From the NCBI RefSeq assembly GCF_014838825.1, contig NZ_JACYMO010000003.1, positions 62,001 through 126,000 on the forward strand: a DNA stretch of 64,000 bases, in the 5' to 3' direction. The position numbers were made by a program, and so were the translations under genes. The DNA is from Erwinia persicina. Lineage in GTDB: Bacteria; Pseudomonadota; Gammaproteobacteria; Enterobacterales; Enterobacteriaceae. A model generated the notes under the pieces. That model had not been told where the DNA came from. It saw nothing but the letters and a program-made list of their open reading frames with translations, and did not search any database. Positions 20,992 through 30,769 of the stretch are shown here, piece by piece. Position 1 is the first letter of the stretch; each line of letters begins with the position of its first letter.

Positions 20992-21855
20992 CTAGCGATA
21001 TAAATCCGCTTTACCCGTCGATCCAAACAGGGACATTTTATAGGCGATCACCGCTTTTGCCGCTTTGATCGGCTCCGGGTAGATGGCATTCGGATCCCAC
21101 CAGGCTTCACGGCTGAGGATCTCACGCGCTTTAGCGAAATAGGCGTATTTCATATCGCTGGAGATATTGATCTTACCGACGCCGAGCGTCACGGATTCGG
21201 CGATCTCCGCATCCGGGTTGGCCGATCCGCCGTGCAGCACCAGCGGGATCGCCACGCGCTGTGAGATCTCGCGCAGAATATGCATCTGCAGTTCCGGCTT
21301 CATATCCTTTGGATAAATGCCGTGCGCCGTACCGATAGCCACGGCCAGCGTGTCCACCCCGGTGCGGGTGACAAAGTCCTCAGCCTGATCGGGATCGGTA
21401 TAAATGACCTTACTGACCCCGCCCTCCACTGAAGTGCCGGTATCACCAATGGTGCCCAGCTCGCCTTCCACCGAGATCCCCACCGCATGGGCCAGCTTGA
21501 CCACTTCCTGCGTCAGCGCCACATTCTCTTCATACGGCAGCAGCGACCCATCAATCATCACGGAGGTAAACCCGCACTGAATCGCGCGCTGGACGTGCTC
21601 AACCGATGCGCCGTGATCAAGATGGATAACAAAAGGAATACGGCTGCGCAGGGTGCGTTCACGCACATAGCCGAAGAACTCATCGGTCACGAACTCCAGT
21701 TCACTGGGGTGGATGGAGATGATCGCCGGGCTATTGCTGGCTTCCGCCTGTTCGACGACGGCGCGGATAAAGCAGCTGTCGGCGACGTTAAAGGCACCAA
21801 TGGCGAAGCGATTTTCACGGGTTGGTTTTAACAGTTCGTGCATTGACATCAACAT
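20992..21855 (-). CDS. Class II ketose-bisphosphate aldolase
   Basis: 287 aa. A class II fructose/tagatose-bisphosphate aldolase: GAFNVADS, the zinc-binding HLDHGAS (about 83-89), EGELGTIG, GTAHGIYP and LHGGSA carry the metal and phosphate ligands. A GGAG site lies 7 nt before the ATG at 21855. The enzyme should split a ketose-1,6-bisphosphate or similar product to DHAP and an aldehyde. It lies 200 bp downstream of the PTS EIIC gene on the same strand, so the imported sugar probably feeds it, though no 1-phosphofructokinase is seen here. The true sugar cannot be told from sequence. Confidence 0.86.
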   Translation of the reverse strand: MLMSMHELLKPTRENRFAIGAFNVADSCFIRAVVEQAEASNSPAIISIHPSELEFVTDEFFGYVRERTLRSRIPFVIHLDHGASVEHVQRAIQCGFTSVMIDGSLLPYEENVALTQEVVKLAHAVGISVEGELGTIGDTGTSVEGGVSKVIYTDPDQAEDFVTRTGVDTLAVAIGTAHGIYPKDMKPELQMHILREISQRVAIPLVLHGGSANPDAEIAESVTLGVGKINISSDMKYAYFAKAREILSREAWWDPNAIYPEPIKAAKAVIAYKMSLFGSTGKADLYR

Positions 21856-22055
21856 GGTTGTACTCCTTCAGGGTCAGATTTTAGGCAACACTTTCCTTCA
21901 CCGGCGACGGACACCGGTGAGATACAGGGCAGGTGGAAAGGGATCAGGCGTTACGCACAGCCTGCGGTACCTGATCCGTTAACTGATTCAGTGACACAGG
22001 CGGTTTCTGTCGGGTCCGCCAGCGCAGTATCGAGTGAATGAACCCTCACCGCGCC

Positions 22056-23147
22056 TTATTCCAGGGTGAATGTAATGTCTTCGTCACGTAGCGTACCGTC
22101 GTCAACATCATCGAATTCTTCGTCGGCAGCGGTGACGGTTTTTTTGATCAGCGACAGCATGACGCCGCAGATCACCGTACCGATTGCCAGGGCCAGGCAG
22201 AACATTACGGGCTTCGTGAACAGCGGGACGACAAACATGCCACCGTGTGGTACCGGTGCCCCAACGCCCCAGACCATAATCAACCCGCCAGCAATGGCCG
22301 ACGCCACGACGCAGCTGCCCACCACGCGAAACAGGTCGCGTGCCGCAATCGGGATCACCCCTTCCGTGATCATGCAGATCCCCATGGGTAGCGCGGCTTT
22401 CAGCGCCTCCTTTTCCGCCCGCGTGTATTTGTTGCGCGTCAGCAGGAAGGAGAGGGTAATACCAAACGGAGGGATCATCGAACCGGCAAACTTCACGGCT
22501 TCCGGGCCGTAAATACCATCGACCAGCATGCCGTCAGCGAACAGCGACATGGTTTTATTGACCGGTCCGCCGAAGTCAAAAGTGGCCATGGCACCAAGGA
22601 TCGCCCCCATCAGAAACTTCGATCCGCCCTGCATCGACTCCAGCAGATGGATCAGCGCTTTTTGCAGCCAGACGATCGGCTGGCCGATAAAGGTCATCAT
22701 CAGCAGCCCGGCGATCACCGTGCTCAGCACCGGCAGGATCATCACCGGCATCAGGCCCTGCATGGAGGCCGGTAATTTTATGGTGCGCTTCAGCAGCAAA
22801 ACGGTATAACCCACCAGGAAGCCGCCGAGAATACCGCCGATAAACCCGGTGCCGATCTGCCCGCAGATAAAACCGACGATCAGGCCCGGTGCAAAACCCG
22901 GACGGTCGGCAACCGACCAGGCGATGGCCGCAGAAATCAGCGGGACGATCAGGCCCATCCCCCAGCCGCCGATCTGATTCAGCATCCACGCGACGCTACC
23001 GGTCTGTTTACCGACATCGGGGCCGCCGATCACCTGACCGAGAGCAATGCAGATCCCGGCGGCGACGATCAGTGGGATCATCCATGAGATCCCGGTCAAC
23101 AGATGACCCTTGATCTCTTGTCCCAGTTTTTTAGATTGACTGTTCAT
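22056..23147 (-). CDS. PTS fructose-type EIIC permease
   Basis: 363 aa, a stand-alone EIIC of the fructose-mannitol superfamily. About nine to ten hydrophobic segments are visible, with GISWMIPLIVAAG at the N-terminus, the DFGGPVNK signature near residue 197 and the MITEGVIPIAARD glutamate loop near 258, both typical of fructose EIIC. The C-terminal 25 residues are very acidic (DEEFDDVDDGTLRDED). GGGGAG precedes the ATG. It is followed by 200 bp containing a hairpin (21898-21920) before the aldolase, and preceded by eiiB. Confidence 0.9.
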   Translation of the reverse strand: MNSQSKKLGQEIKGHLLTGISWMIPLIVAAGICIALGQVIGGPDVGKQTGSVAWMLNQIGGWGMGLIVPLISAAIAWSVADRPGFAPGLIVGFICGQIGTGFIGGILGGFLVGYTVLLLKRTIKLPASMQGLMPVMILPVLSTVIAGLLMMTFIGQPIVWLQKALIHLLESMQGGSKFLMGAILGAMATFDFGGPVNKTMSLFADGMLVDGIYGPEAVKFAGSMIPPFGITLSFLLTRNKYTRAEKEALKAALPMGICMITEGVIPIAARDLFRVVGSCVVASAIAGGLIMVWGVGAPVPHGGMFVVPLFTKPVMFCLALAIGTVICGVMLSLIKKTVTAADEEFDDVDDGTLRDEDITFTLE

Positions 23148-23168
23148 GGTGATCTCCCCTCAGAGTGG

Positions 23169-23483
23169 TCAGGCGCGTGTGAGCGAATCGGCCACTTTTT
23201 CAAGGAATTTCACCGGGGACTTAATCACGACATCGGTTTTGACCCGCACCACCGGTTTACCCTTAAAACGCTCTTCGCCGTTAATTTTGATATCCACCGC
23301 CAGGATCACCACGTCGGCGGCGGCAATATCTGCCGCACTCAGGGGATTCTCGGTACCGATGGTGCCCTGGGTTTCGACCAGAATGTCGAAGTGGAGCGCC
23401 TTTGCGCCTTTAATCAGTTTTTCTCGCGCGATGTAGGTATGCGCGATGCCTGCCGTGCAGGCGGCCACACAAACAATCTTCAT
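23169..23483 (-). CDS. PTS fructose-type EIIB
   Basis: 104 aa, a single-domain EIIB. The phosphorylated cysteine is Cys9 in CVAACTAGIAHT, close to the CPTGIAHT motif of fructose EIIB but with Ala-Thr-Ala around the Cys. Another conserved part is ETQGTIGTENPLS (about 37-50). It takes phosphate from EIIA and passes it to the sugar held by EIIC at the membrane. The gene is 21 bp after eiiA and 21 bp before eiiC. Confidence 0.9.
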   Translation of the reverse strand: MKIVCVAACTAGIAHTYIAREKLIKGAKALHFDILVETQGTIGTENPLSAADIAAADVVILAVDIKINGEERFKGKPVVRVKTDVVIKSPVKFLEKVADSLTRA

Positions 23484-23503
23484 GGTATGCCTCGTTTTCA
23501 GTG

Positions 23504-23974
23504 TTAACAGAGGTCTGTTTCCGCGTACTGGCTGAACAGTTCGATAATGCTTTCGGCATCCTGCTCCTGTAACAGTTGAGCTATCACGTCATCATCGGCC
23601 AGGGCGCAGGCCACCTGAGACAGAAGGCGAATATGGGTGGTATTTTGATCTTCCATGCGCACCGCAAATAAAATAATGCAGCGTACTTCGCTGCCATCGA
23701 GCGTTTCCCACGGGATATCGCTGCGGGTGCGGCCAATCGCCAGCGTGGTCTGTTTTACCGCCAGTGATTTACCGTGCGGAATGGCAATATGATTCTCAAA
23801 CCCGGTTGAACCTTCCGCTTCACGCAGCCAGACGTCGTGCATAAAATCCTCTTTCGAGGTCAGGGCGCCGTCCTCATACAGCAAATCAGTCAGTTCGCGG
23901 ATCGCTTCGTCTTTACTGCTGGCGTTCATGTTTAATTTGACGCGCCGGGCGCTGAGAATCTTAGTGATATCCAT
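23504..23974 (-). CDS. PTS fructose-type EIIA
   Basis: 156 aa from the ATG at 23974; AAGAGG sits 7 nt upstream, so the upstream in-frame start overlapping the regulator is rejected. Fructose-type EIIA (PtsN/FruA-like fold): phosphorylated His67 is in ENHIAIPHGKS. DGALTSKEDF and THIRLLSQVACAL are conserved. It accepts phosphate from HPr. It starts 11 bp after the PRD regulator, whose own EIIA domain is missing, so this protein may also phosphorylate the regulator (inference). Confidence 0.9.
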   Translation of the reverse strand: MDITKILSARRVKLNMNASSKDEAIRELTDLLYEDGALTSKEDFMHDVWLREAEGSTGFENHIAIPHGKSLAVKQTTLAIGRTRSDIPWETLDGSEVRCIILFAVRMEDQNTTHIRLLSQVACALADDDVIAQLLQEQDAESIIELFSQYAETDLC

Positions 23975-23985
23975 CGGCAAACCTC

Positions 23986-25569
23986 TTAAGTACAAGTTGA
24001 AAAGACGTGCTCTGACGCCTTGAAACGATCGGTTGCCTGCAGTAATTTGCTGGCAATGACCTTCTCGGTGACGCGCTTAATATCGTCGTCGTTAAAAAAG
24101 GCGGATACGTAGACCACCGGGAGCGGCTGCTCCGCCAGATGGATGGTAGAGATTACCAGCTCAATATCCTGCTGCTGGCAGTACGTGTTCAGGGAGCTGG
24201 CAGAAACTACCCCCGTAATCACCCAGTCGGGGAAAGCGCGCAGAATGCGGCTTTTCAGCAGGTGCGAGGTACCCACGCCGCTGGAGCAGACGATCAGGAT
24301 GCGTTTGTGGGCTATCTGGCGCTCCAGCGCGGCCTGAAAATGTACCGTCAGATAGCCGATCTCATCATCCGCAATCTCCGGTAAGTGAAAGCGCTGGCAC
24401 AACTGCATCACCGCGTGTCCGGTGAGCTGATAAATATCGCCCAGCTCCTGTTTAATATCTTCCAGCAGCGGATTGCGGATGCGGATATGGTATTTCAGCC
24501 GGTTAAGCAGAGGTTTAATATGAATCAACAGACCTTCATGCAGCAGACGATCGTCCCTGAGATTGATATTTATTACCTCAGAAAAAGTTGCGATTAAATC
24601 CAGCGTTAAATGACGGGATTCACTATTGGATAGCTGACAGCACAGCGGTGGGTTGGCAGGATTGTCCTCAACCACAATGCCGGATGAGATAATATATTGA
24701 TAAACAAACCACACTTCATCGCAGGGTAGCGTATTATTCATTTTTTGTTCAATCTGGTTGACCATTCCCTGAGCAATAGTGAAAACGATTTCATCGGCTT
24801 TCTGATTGATGTTTTCTTCGCTAAGAATAAGCGGATTTCCCAGCGCCATTCGGTGCATCATAATTAATATGTGAGTAAAAAGATTAATATAATACGGTTC
24901 ACCTAATGGATACGTTAGCTGCTGTTCCATCTGCTGTAAAAGCTGCTGAACAAAAAGCACATCCTCTTCGCCAAAATAGTGCGTCAGTGCCTTATAGCTG
25001 CCGGGATCAAGACGTGAATGATTGACGACCCCCGGCTCCTGAAAATTCATTACATCATTAATCAGCGAGGCCATGGCCTGGCGGATATGGTTTTCACTGC
25101 CTTCAATATGCGTTCCGCTTTGGCCTCGTACCAGCGTCAGGCCGAGTGGGGCTATCCAGCTCTCAATGATTTTCAGATCGTTAACAATAGAGGCACTACT
25201 GATAAAGTAGCGTTCTGACAGCTTGCTGATGGAGGTTTCCCGTGGCGTATCACTCAGAAGCTGAGAGGCAATTTTCACCCGACGGGAATTATTGGCCAGC
25301 GCTTCCGCGCCTCCTTCTTCTGGCGTGAAAAGCTGTTCCAGCAGCATCAAACGCTGGCTGTCATCGACAATCAGCATAATACCAATGCCTGCCTTTTTCT
25401 CTGTCGTGATATTCCACTCCGTTAACAGGGTTTCGATAAAATGAATGTCGCGATGTACCGTCTTTTCAGAAACAGCCAGCCAGCTGGCCATATTTTTAAC
25501 GGAAACATATTCCGGGTGTTGCAGCAGGTACTTAAGTAATTTCTGTTGGCGTAAGGTCAGAGCTTGCAT
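23986..25569 (-). CDS. PRD-containing transcriptional regulator (MtlR/LicR type, no EIIA domain)
   Basis: 527 aa. Order: HTH_11 domain (about 5-60, SVKNMASWLAVSEKTVHRDI), a second Mga/M_trans-like helix-turn-helix (about 90-160), PRD1 (about 190-290, with LFTHILIMMH), PRD2 (about 305-405, with GLLIHIKPLL and GYLTVHF), and an EIIB-Gat-like domain with ILIVCSSGVGTSHLL (about 420-500). MtlR/LicR proteins are usually 640 aa or more with a C-terminal EIIA; here it stops soon after EIIB. It is expected to activate the PTS-aldolase genes in response to phosphorylation state. AT content is higher than in neighbouring genes. Confidence 0.86.
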   Translation of the reverse strand: MQALTLRQQKLLKYLLQHPEYVSVKNMASWLAVSEKTVHRDIHFIETLLTEWNITTEKKAGIGIMLIVDDSQRLMLLEQLFTPEEGGAEALANNSRRVKIASQLLSDTPRETSISKLSERYFISSASIVNDLKIIESWIAPLGLTLVRGQSGTHIEGSENHIRQAMASLINDVMNFQEPGVVNHSRLDPGSYKALTHYFGEEDVLFVQQLLQQMEQQLTYPLGEPYYINLFTHILIMMHRMALGNPLILSEENINQKADEIVFTIAQGMVNQIEQKMNNTLPCDEVWFVYQYIISSGIVVEDNPANPPLCCQLSNSESRHLTLDLIATFSEVININLRDDRLLHEGLLIHIKPLLNRLKYHIRIRNPLLEDIKQELGDIYQLTGHAVMQLCQRFHLPEIADDEIGYLTVHFQAALERQIAHKRILIVCSSGVGTSHLLKSRILRAFPDWVITGVVSASSLNTYCQQQDIELVISTIHLAEQPLPVVYVSAFFNDDDIKRVTEKVIASKLLQATDRFKASEHVFSTCT

Positions 25570-25972
25570 CAGATCACCCTTAAGTTTTATTTATTTATCA
25601 TTCCGGGTTGGATTTATCATGTGCTGACTGAGTGAGTGTCAATCTAGTTGCTGACAGGCAAGTGGGCAATACTAAAGCTTGTCCCTGTGCGGGACATAAT
25701 TAAAACGGTGTGGCGAGTTGGAATTATTTGGGAGGCAGATCACATTAACCATGAGAAAAATAAATGTGATCCTGTTCTCATATTATTCCCTTTATTCATT
25801 CTCTTTCACAAAGATTAATTTCGGCGTGAGGCGGTCACAATTTGTTGTCTGCGCCCGGGCTTAACCGTTGTTCCCTGTGACAGACCCTTATCAGATAAGG
25901 TACTATCCTCGCCAAACTTACCGCAGTGTGCCGCTGGCCCTTAACGCGCCGCGATGTGAGGAAAAGAGAACA
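25570..25972. other. Intergenic region between PTS regulator and parC
   Basis: 403 bp, AT-rich in the first two thirds. It holds the divergent promoters and the CRP-like site above, and a GATCACATT half-site at about 25737. Just before parC, TGAGGAAAAGAGA gives the ribosome site. No convincing ORF or RNA gene is visible. Confidence 0.5.
25762..25783. promoter_or_regulatory. Candidate CRP site upstream of PTS regulator
   Basis: AAATGTGATCCTGTTCTCAT (25762-25781) has a perfect TGTGA left half and a TCTCA right half at the correct 6-nt spacing. It lies about 195 bp before the minus-strand regulator start and about 190 bp before parC. Control of the PTS operon is more likely (inference). Confidence 0.45.
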
Positions 25973-28249
25973 ATGACTGATCTGACGCAGGATGGTGCAG
26001 AGCGCCTTGCCCTGCATACCTTTACCGAGAATGCGTACCTTAACTATTCCATGTACGTCATCATGGATCGTGCGCTTCCTTATATTGGCGATGGCCTGAA
26101 GCCCGTTCAGCGACGCATTGTGTATGCGATGTCAGAACTGGGACTGAGCAACAACGCCAAGTTCAAAAAATCGGCCCGTACCGTCGGTGACGTGCTGGGT
26201 AAATACCATCCGCACGGCGACAGTGCCTGCTATGAAGCCATGGTGCTGATGGCGCAGCCTTTCTCCTATCGTTACCCACTGGTCGATGGCCAGGGCAACT
26301 GGGGGGCACCGGACGATCCAAAATCCTTCGCCGCGATGCGTTATACCGAGTCACGTCTGTCGAAGTATGCTGAAGTCCTGCTGGGAGAGCTCGGTCAGGG
26401 CACCGTCGACTATGTTCCTAACTTTGACGGCACCATGCAGGAGCCGTCAATGCTGCCGGCGCGCCTGCCGAATATTCTGCTCAACGGCACCACCGGTATT
26501 GCCGTGGGGATGGCGACCGATATTCCGCCACATAACCTGCGCGAAGTGGCGAAAGCCGCCATTGCGCTGATCGACAGCCCGAAAACCACGCTCGATGAGC
26601 TGCTTGATATCGTTCAGGGGCCGGATTATCCGACAGAAGCGGAGATCATTACTCCGCGCAACGAGATCCGCAAAATTTATCAGAGCGGTCGTGGCTCGGT
26701 GCGGATGCGTGCGGTATGGAAGAAAGAAGACGGCGACGTGGTGATCACCGCGCTGCCGCACCAGGTGTCCGGGGCACGCGTGCTGGAGCAGATCGCCGCC
26801 CAGATGCGTAATAAAAAGCTGCCGATGGTGGAAGACCTGCGCGATGAATCCAACCACGAGAATCCGACGCGGCTGGTGATCGTGCCGCGCTCCAACCGTG
26901 TGGATATGGAACAGGTGATGAACCACCTGTTTGCCACCACCGATCTGGAACGCAGCTACCGCATTAACCTGAACATGATTGGCCTGGATAATCGTCCGGC
27001 GGTAAAAAACCTGCTGGAGATCCTCAGTGAGTGGCTGGTGTTCCGCCGTGATACGGTGCGTCGCCGCCTTAACTTCCGTCTGGATAAGGTGCAGAAGCGC
27101 CTGCATATCCTCGGCGGTTTGCTGGTGGCGTTCCTCAATATTGACGAAGTGATTCATATCATCCGCTCCGAGGATGAGCCTAAGCCGGTACTGATGTCGC
27201 GTTTCGACCTCTCTGAAACCCAGGCTGAAGCCATCCTTGAACTGAAACTCCGCCATCTTGCCAAGCTGGAAGAGATGAAAATTCGCGGTGAGCAGGATGA
27301 ACTGGAAAAAGAGCGGGCGTATCTGGAAGGGCTGCTGGCCTCTGAGCGTAAAATGAATACGCTGCTGAAAAAAGAGCTGCAGGCCGACAGCGATGCGTAC
27401 GGGGACGACCGCCGTTCTCCGCTGCGCGAGCGCGAAGAAGCGAAAGCAATCAGTGAAAGTGAGCTGGTGCCGTCCGAGCCGGTGACTATCGTGCTGTCAC
27501 AGAGTGGCTGGGTGCGCAGCGCCAAGGGCCATGATATTGACCCGACAGGCCTCAGCTACAAAGCCGGCGACAGCTTCCGTGCCGCCGCGCGCGGCAAGAG
27601 CAACCAGCCGGTGGTCTTTATTGACTCGACCGGGCGCAGCTATGCGCTTGACCCGATCACGCTGCCGTCGGCGCGCGGTCAGGGTGAGCCGCTGACGGGC
27701 AAACTAACGCCGCCGCCGGGTGCGGTGATCGAACAGGTGCTGATGGAGGAGGACGATCAAAAACTGCTGATGGCCTCAGATGCTGGCTATGGTTTTGTCT
27801 GCACCTTCAGCGATCTGATCTCCCGAAACCGTGCCGGTAAGGCGCTGCTGACCCTGCCTGCCAACGCCAGAGTGATGACCCCGATGGCGATCCACAGCAA
27901 CGATGACCTGCTGCTGGCGATCACCAGCGCCGGGCGGATGCTGATGTTCCCGGTCGGTGATTTGCCGCAGCTGTCCAAAGGGAAGGGCAATAAGATTGTC
28001 TCGATTCCGTCGGCCCAGGCGGCCTCCGGTGAAGACAAGCTGGCCTGGCTCCTGCTGCTGACGCCGCAAAGTGACATTACGCTGCACGTCGGTAAGCGTA
28101 AACTGACGCTGAAAGCGGCCGATCTGCAGAAGTTCCGTGCCGAGCGTGGCCGCCGTGGCACGCTGCTGCCGCGTGGTCTGCAGCGTATTGACCGGGTGGA
28201 TGTCGATGGCCCTGCCCGTTCCGCCCCTGTGGATGACAGCGAAGAGTAA
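25973..28249 (+). CDS. parC: DNA topoisomerase IV subunit A
   Basis: 758 aa. The ATG at 25973 follows AGGAAAAGAGA; the 35-codon upstream extension is rejected. [13 protein letters not shown] opens the winged-helix domain, the active-site Tyr is in [11 protein letters not shown] (near 124), and the C-terminal beta-pinwheel begins about residue 500. The quinolone-determining segment [10 protein letters not shown] keeps Ser84 and Glu88 (E. coli Ser80/Glu84), so no ParC resistance change is visible. In E. coli parE and parC are separated by a few genes; here the gap holds the PTS block. Confidence 0.97.
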   Translation: MTDLTQDGAERLALHTFTENAYLNYSMYVIMDRALPYIGDGLKPVQRRIVYAMSELGLSNNAKFKKSARTVGDVLGKYHPHGDSACYEAMVLMAQPFSYRYPLVDGQGNWGAPDDPKSFAAMRYTESRLSKYAEVLLGELGQGTVDYVPNFDGTMQEPSMLPARLPNILLNGTTGIAVGMATDIPPHNLREVAKAAIALIDSPKTTLDELLDIVQGPDYPTEAEIITPRNEIRKIYQSGRGSVRMRAVWKKEDGDVVITALPHQVSGARVLEQIAAQMRNKKLPMVEDLRDESNHENPTRLVIVPRSNRVDMEQVMNHLFATTDLERSYRINLNMIGLDNRPAVKNLLEILSEWLVFRRDTVRRRLNFRLDKVQKRLHILGGLLVAFLNIDEVIHIIRSEDEPKPVLMSRFDLSETQAEAILELKLRHLAKLEEMKIRGEQDELEKERAYLEGLLASERKMNTLLKKELQADSDAYGDDRRSPLREREEAKAISESELVPSEPVTIVLSQSGWVRSAKGHDIDPTGLSYKAGDSFRAAARGKSNQPVVFIDSTGRSYALDPITLPSARGQGEPLTGKLTPPPGAVIEQVLMEEDDQKLLMASDAGYGFVCTFSDLISRNRAGKALLTLPANARVMTPMAIHSNDDLLLAITSAGRMLMFPVGDLPQLSKGKGNKIVSIPSAQAASGEDKLAWLLLLTPQSDITLHVGKRKLTLKAADLQKFRAERGRRGTLLPRGLQRIDRVDVDGPARSAPVDDSEE

Positions 28250-28371
28250 TATTCTTCCCCCGCCTGCGCGTCAGTGACGTGCAGGCGGATGTGCTGTCGG
28301 AAAAAATATAATAAGCTCAGGCGTGCGCGGAGCTGCCTGGCGCGATACCTGCAAGTGATAATGAGGTTGTT

Positions 28372-29109
28372 ATGCTCGCTATTTTACGTCTTATGATCGT
28401 CGTGATTTATTCAATACTGTTGTGTGTTTTTGGCTGTATTTATTGTTTGTTCAGCCCGCGCGATCCCCGCCACGTTGCCACCTTTGGCCATCTTTTCGGG
28501 CGTCTGGCCCCGGTGTTTGGCCTGAAAGTTGAGCTGCGCAAACCTGTCGATGCAGAAGACTATCCCAACGCGATCTATATCTGTAACCACCAGAATAATT
28601 ACGACATGATCACCGCGGCCAAAATGGTGCAACCCACGACGGTGACCGTGGGTAAACGCAGCCTGCTGTGGGTCCCCTTCTTTGGTCTGCTCTACTGGCT
28701 CACCGGTAACCTGCTGATTGACCGTGATAACCGTGCTAAAGCACACGGCACTATCGGTGAACTGGTGGATCAGTTTAAACGTAAGCGGATCTCTTTCCTG
28801 ATGTTCCCGGAAGGGACGCGCAGCCGGGGCCGTGGTCTGCTGCCGTTTAAAACCGGTGCTTTCCATGCAGCGGTGGCGGCGGGGGTGCCGATTATTCCGG
28901 TGGTGGTGTCAAATACGCACGGTAAAATCAAACTGAACCGCCTGAAGAATGGGCTGGCGATTGTGGAGATGCTGCCGCCGGTGGACACTCAGGCCTTTGC
29001 CGAACAGTCCGTGCGTAAGCTGGCCACCCACTGTCGTGAACTCATGTCAGCAAAGCTGGATGAGTTAAATGCCGAAGTTGCCGCACGCGAAGCGTCAGGT
29101 AAGCTATAA
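28372..29109 (+). CDS. plsC: 1-acyl-sn-glycerol-3-phosphate acyltransferase
   Basis: 245 aa, same length as E. coli PlsC. An N-terminal hydrophobic segment (about 5-28) anchors it to the inner membrane. The four acyltransferase motifs are present: NHQNNYD (HX4D, near 72), GKRSLLWVPFFG with IDR, FPEGTRSRGRG (near 144) and the PIIPVVVS motif. It makes phosphatidic acid from lysophosphatidate. It sits between parC and ftsP, as in E. coli. Confidence 0.97.
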   Translation: MLAILRLMIVVIYSILLCVFGCIYCLFSPRDPRHVATFGHLFGRLAPVFGLKVELRKPVDAEDYPNAIYICNHQNNYDMITAAKMVQPTTVTVGKRSLLWVPFFGLLYWLTGNLLIDRDNRAKAHGTIGELVDQFKRKRISFLMFPEGTRSRGRGLLPFKTGAFHAAVAAGVPIIPVVVSNTHGKIKLNRLKNGLAIVEMLPPVDTQAFAEQSVRKLATHCRELMSAKLDELNAEVAAREASGKL

Positions 29110-29245
29110 ATTAACGCAGTGGCCATTAAAACGGCCACGTTGTCTGCATTTTGCGGCAGCACATCTCGCGGATACACAGCCCGCGCATAATGATAAAAAT
29201 GGAATACGGTCGCTGTGGCGGCCGGTTTTGACTTACGGAGTGGGT

Positions 29246-30673
29246 ATGTCCTTCAGTCGACGTCAGTTTCTTCAAGCCTCGGGTATTGCCCTCTGCGCCA
29301 CGGCGGTTCCTTTCCGCGCCCGCGCTGCCGGGCAGCCCAGTGCGCTTCCCGTGCCTCCTTTAATTGAATCACGTCGCGGGCAGCCGCTGTTTCTGACGCT
29401 GCAGCGCAGCCACTGGTCTTTTAACGGCAGTAATAAGGTGCCGGTGTGGGGTATTAACGGTCACTATCTTGGCCCGACGGTGCGCGTATGGAACGGCGAC
29501 GACGTGAAGCTGATTTACAGCAACCGTCTGAGTGAACCGGTCTCGATGACGGTGAGCGGTCTTCAGGTTCCCGGCGTGCTGATGGGCGGCGCGGCGCGCA
29601 TGATGTCCCCGGGCGTAGACTGGGCCCCGGTGGTGCCGATCCGTCAGTCAGCGGCAACCTGCTGGTATCATGCCAATACCCCCAACCGCATGGCGCCCCA
29701 CGTTTACAACGGGCTGGCGGGCATGTGGCTGGTGGAAGATGAGATCAGTAAATCCCTGCCCATCCCCAACCACTATGGCGTGGATGACTTCCCGCTGATT
29801 ATTCAGGATAAGCGGCTGGATAATTTCGGTGCTGCGGAATATGACCCGCCAGGTAGCGGAGGGTTTGTCGGTGATACGCTGCTGGTCAACGGCATGCAGA
29901 ATCCGTATCTGGAAGTCTCCCGTGGCTGGGTGCGCCTGCGCCTGCTTAATGCCTCGAATGCGCGCCGCTATCAGCTGCGCATGAGCGACAGCCGGCCGTT
30001 CAATGTCATTGCCAGCGATCAGGGCTTTCTGCCTGCGCCGGTGGCGGTAGAGCAGCTGTCTCTGGCACCGGGTGAACGGCGCGAAATCCTCGTGGATATG
30101 TCCCAGGGCGATGAAGTGTCGATCACCGCCGGAGAGGCCGCCGGTATTGTTGATCGCCTGCGCGGCTTCTTTGAGCCCTCTTCTATCCTGACCTCGACGC
30201 TGATCCTGACCCTGCGCCCCACCGGCTTGCTGCCGCTGGTGACCGACAATCTGCCAATGCGATTGCTGGCCGACCAGGTGATTGAGGGGGCCGTCAGCCG
30301 TACGCGTGAGTTCCGCTTAGGCGACTCCATGCCGGGCATCAATGGCGCGCTGTGGGATATGAACAGGATAGATGTGCAGGCGCAGCAGGGGAGCTTTGAG
30401 CGCTGGATTATCCACGCCGACCTGCCGCAGTCATTCCATATTCAGGGGGTGATGTTCCTGATTAAAAGCGTGAACGGGGCACAGCCCATGGCGGAAGATC
30501 GCGGCTGGAAAGATACGCTGTGGGTGGACGGTGACGTGGAGCTGTTTGTGTCCTTCACCCAGGCCTCGTCTGAGCATTTCCCGTTTACCTATTACAGCCA
30601 GACGCTGGAACTGGCCGATCGCGGGACGGCGGGGCAGCTGGCGGTAAGCCCGTCACCGCAGCCCATGGGGTAA
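29246..30673 (+). CDS. ftsP: Cell division protein FtsP (SufI)
   Basis: 475 aa from the ATG at 29246 behind ACGGAG; a 59-codon extension overlapping plsC is rejected. The N-terminus MSFSRRQFLQASGIALC is a classic twin-arginine signal, cleaved after RARA. The rest is a three-domain multicopper-oxidase fold (WGINGHYLGPTVRVWNGD, YHANTPNR, PQSFHIQGVMF) that lacks several copper ligands, as in E. coli SufI. It is a periplasmic divisome protein that protects the septum under stress. Confidence 0.95.
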   Translation: MSFSRRQFLQASGIALCATAVPFRARAAGQPSALPVPPLIESRRGQPLFLTLQRSHWSFNGSNKVPVWGINGHYLGPTVRVWNGDDVKLIYSNRLSEPVSMTVSGLQVPGVLMGGAARMMSPGVDWAPVVPIRQSAATCWYHANTPNRMAPHVYNGLAGMWLVEDEISKSLPIPNHYGVDDFPLIIQDKRLDNFGAAEYDPPGSGGFVGDTLLVNGMQNPYLEVSRGWVRLRLLNASNARRYQLRMSDSRPFNVIASDQGFLPAPVAVEQLSLAPGERREILVDMSQGDEVSITAGEAAGIVDRLRGFFEPSSILTSTLILTLRPTGLLPLVTDNLPMRLLADQVIEGAVSRTREFRLGDSMPGINGALWDMNRIDVQAQQGSFERWIIHADLPQSFHIQGVMFLIKSVNGAQPMAEDRGWKDTLWVDGDVELFVSFTQASSEHFPFTYYSQTLELADRGTAGQLAVSPSPQPMG

Positions 30674-30730
30674 GGCGCTGCGGTGACGGGCTCCGGCTTG
30701 CCGCCGGGCGCTCAGTAATGGGGAAATGGA

Positions 30731-30753
30731 GGACGACCTGTTTTCCGTCGTCC
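30731..30753. terminator. T-loop hairpin between convergent ftsP and dkgA
   Basis: A perfect 7-bp stem GGACGAC / GTCGTCC encloses CTGTTTTCC. There is no T tail. It is similar in form to the hairpins at 9282, 18978, 40549 and 52659. Confidence 0.45.
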
Positions 30754-30769
30754 CGCCCGATGCCTCCGC

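Noticed and set aside
21943..22041. Coding-looking minus-strand stretch of about 32 codons between EIIC and the aldolase (ends VSLNQLTDQVPQAVRNA)
   Set aside because: The frame has no ATG, GTG or TTG start near its beginning and closes with TGA; it could be a gene remnant but nothing supports translation.
25868..25972. N-terminal extension of ParC by 35 residues
   Set aside because: No match to ParC N-termini; a good ribosome site directly precedes the ATG at 25973.
25973..28249. Possible quinolone-resistance change in ParC
   Set aside because: Ser84 and Glu88 of the HGDSACYE segment are the wild-type residues.
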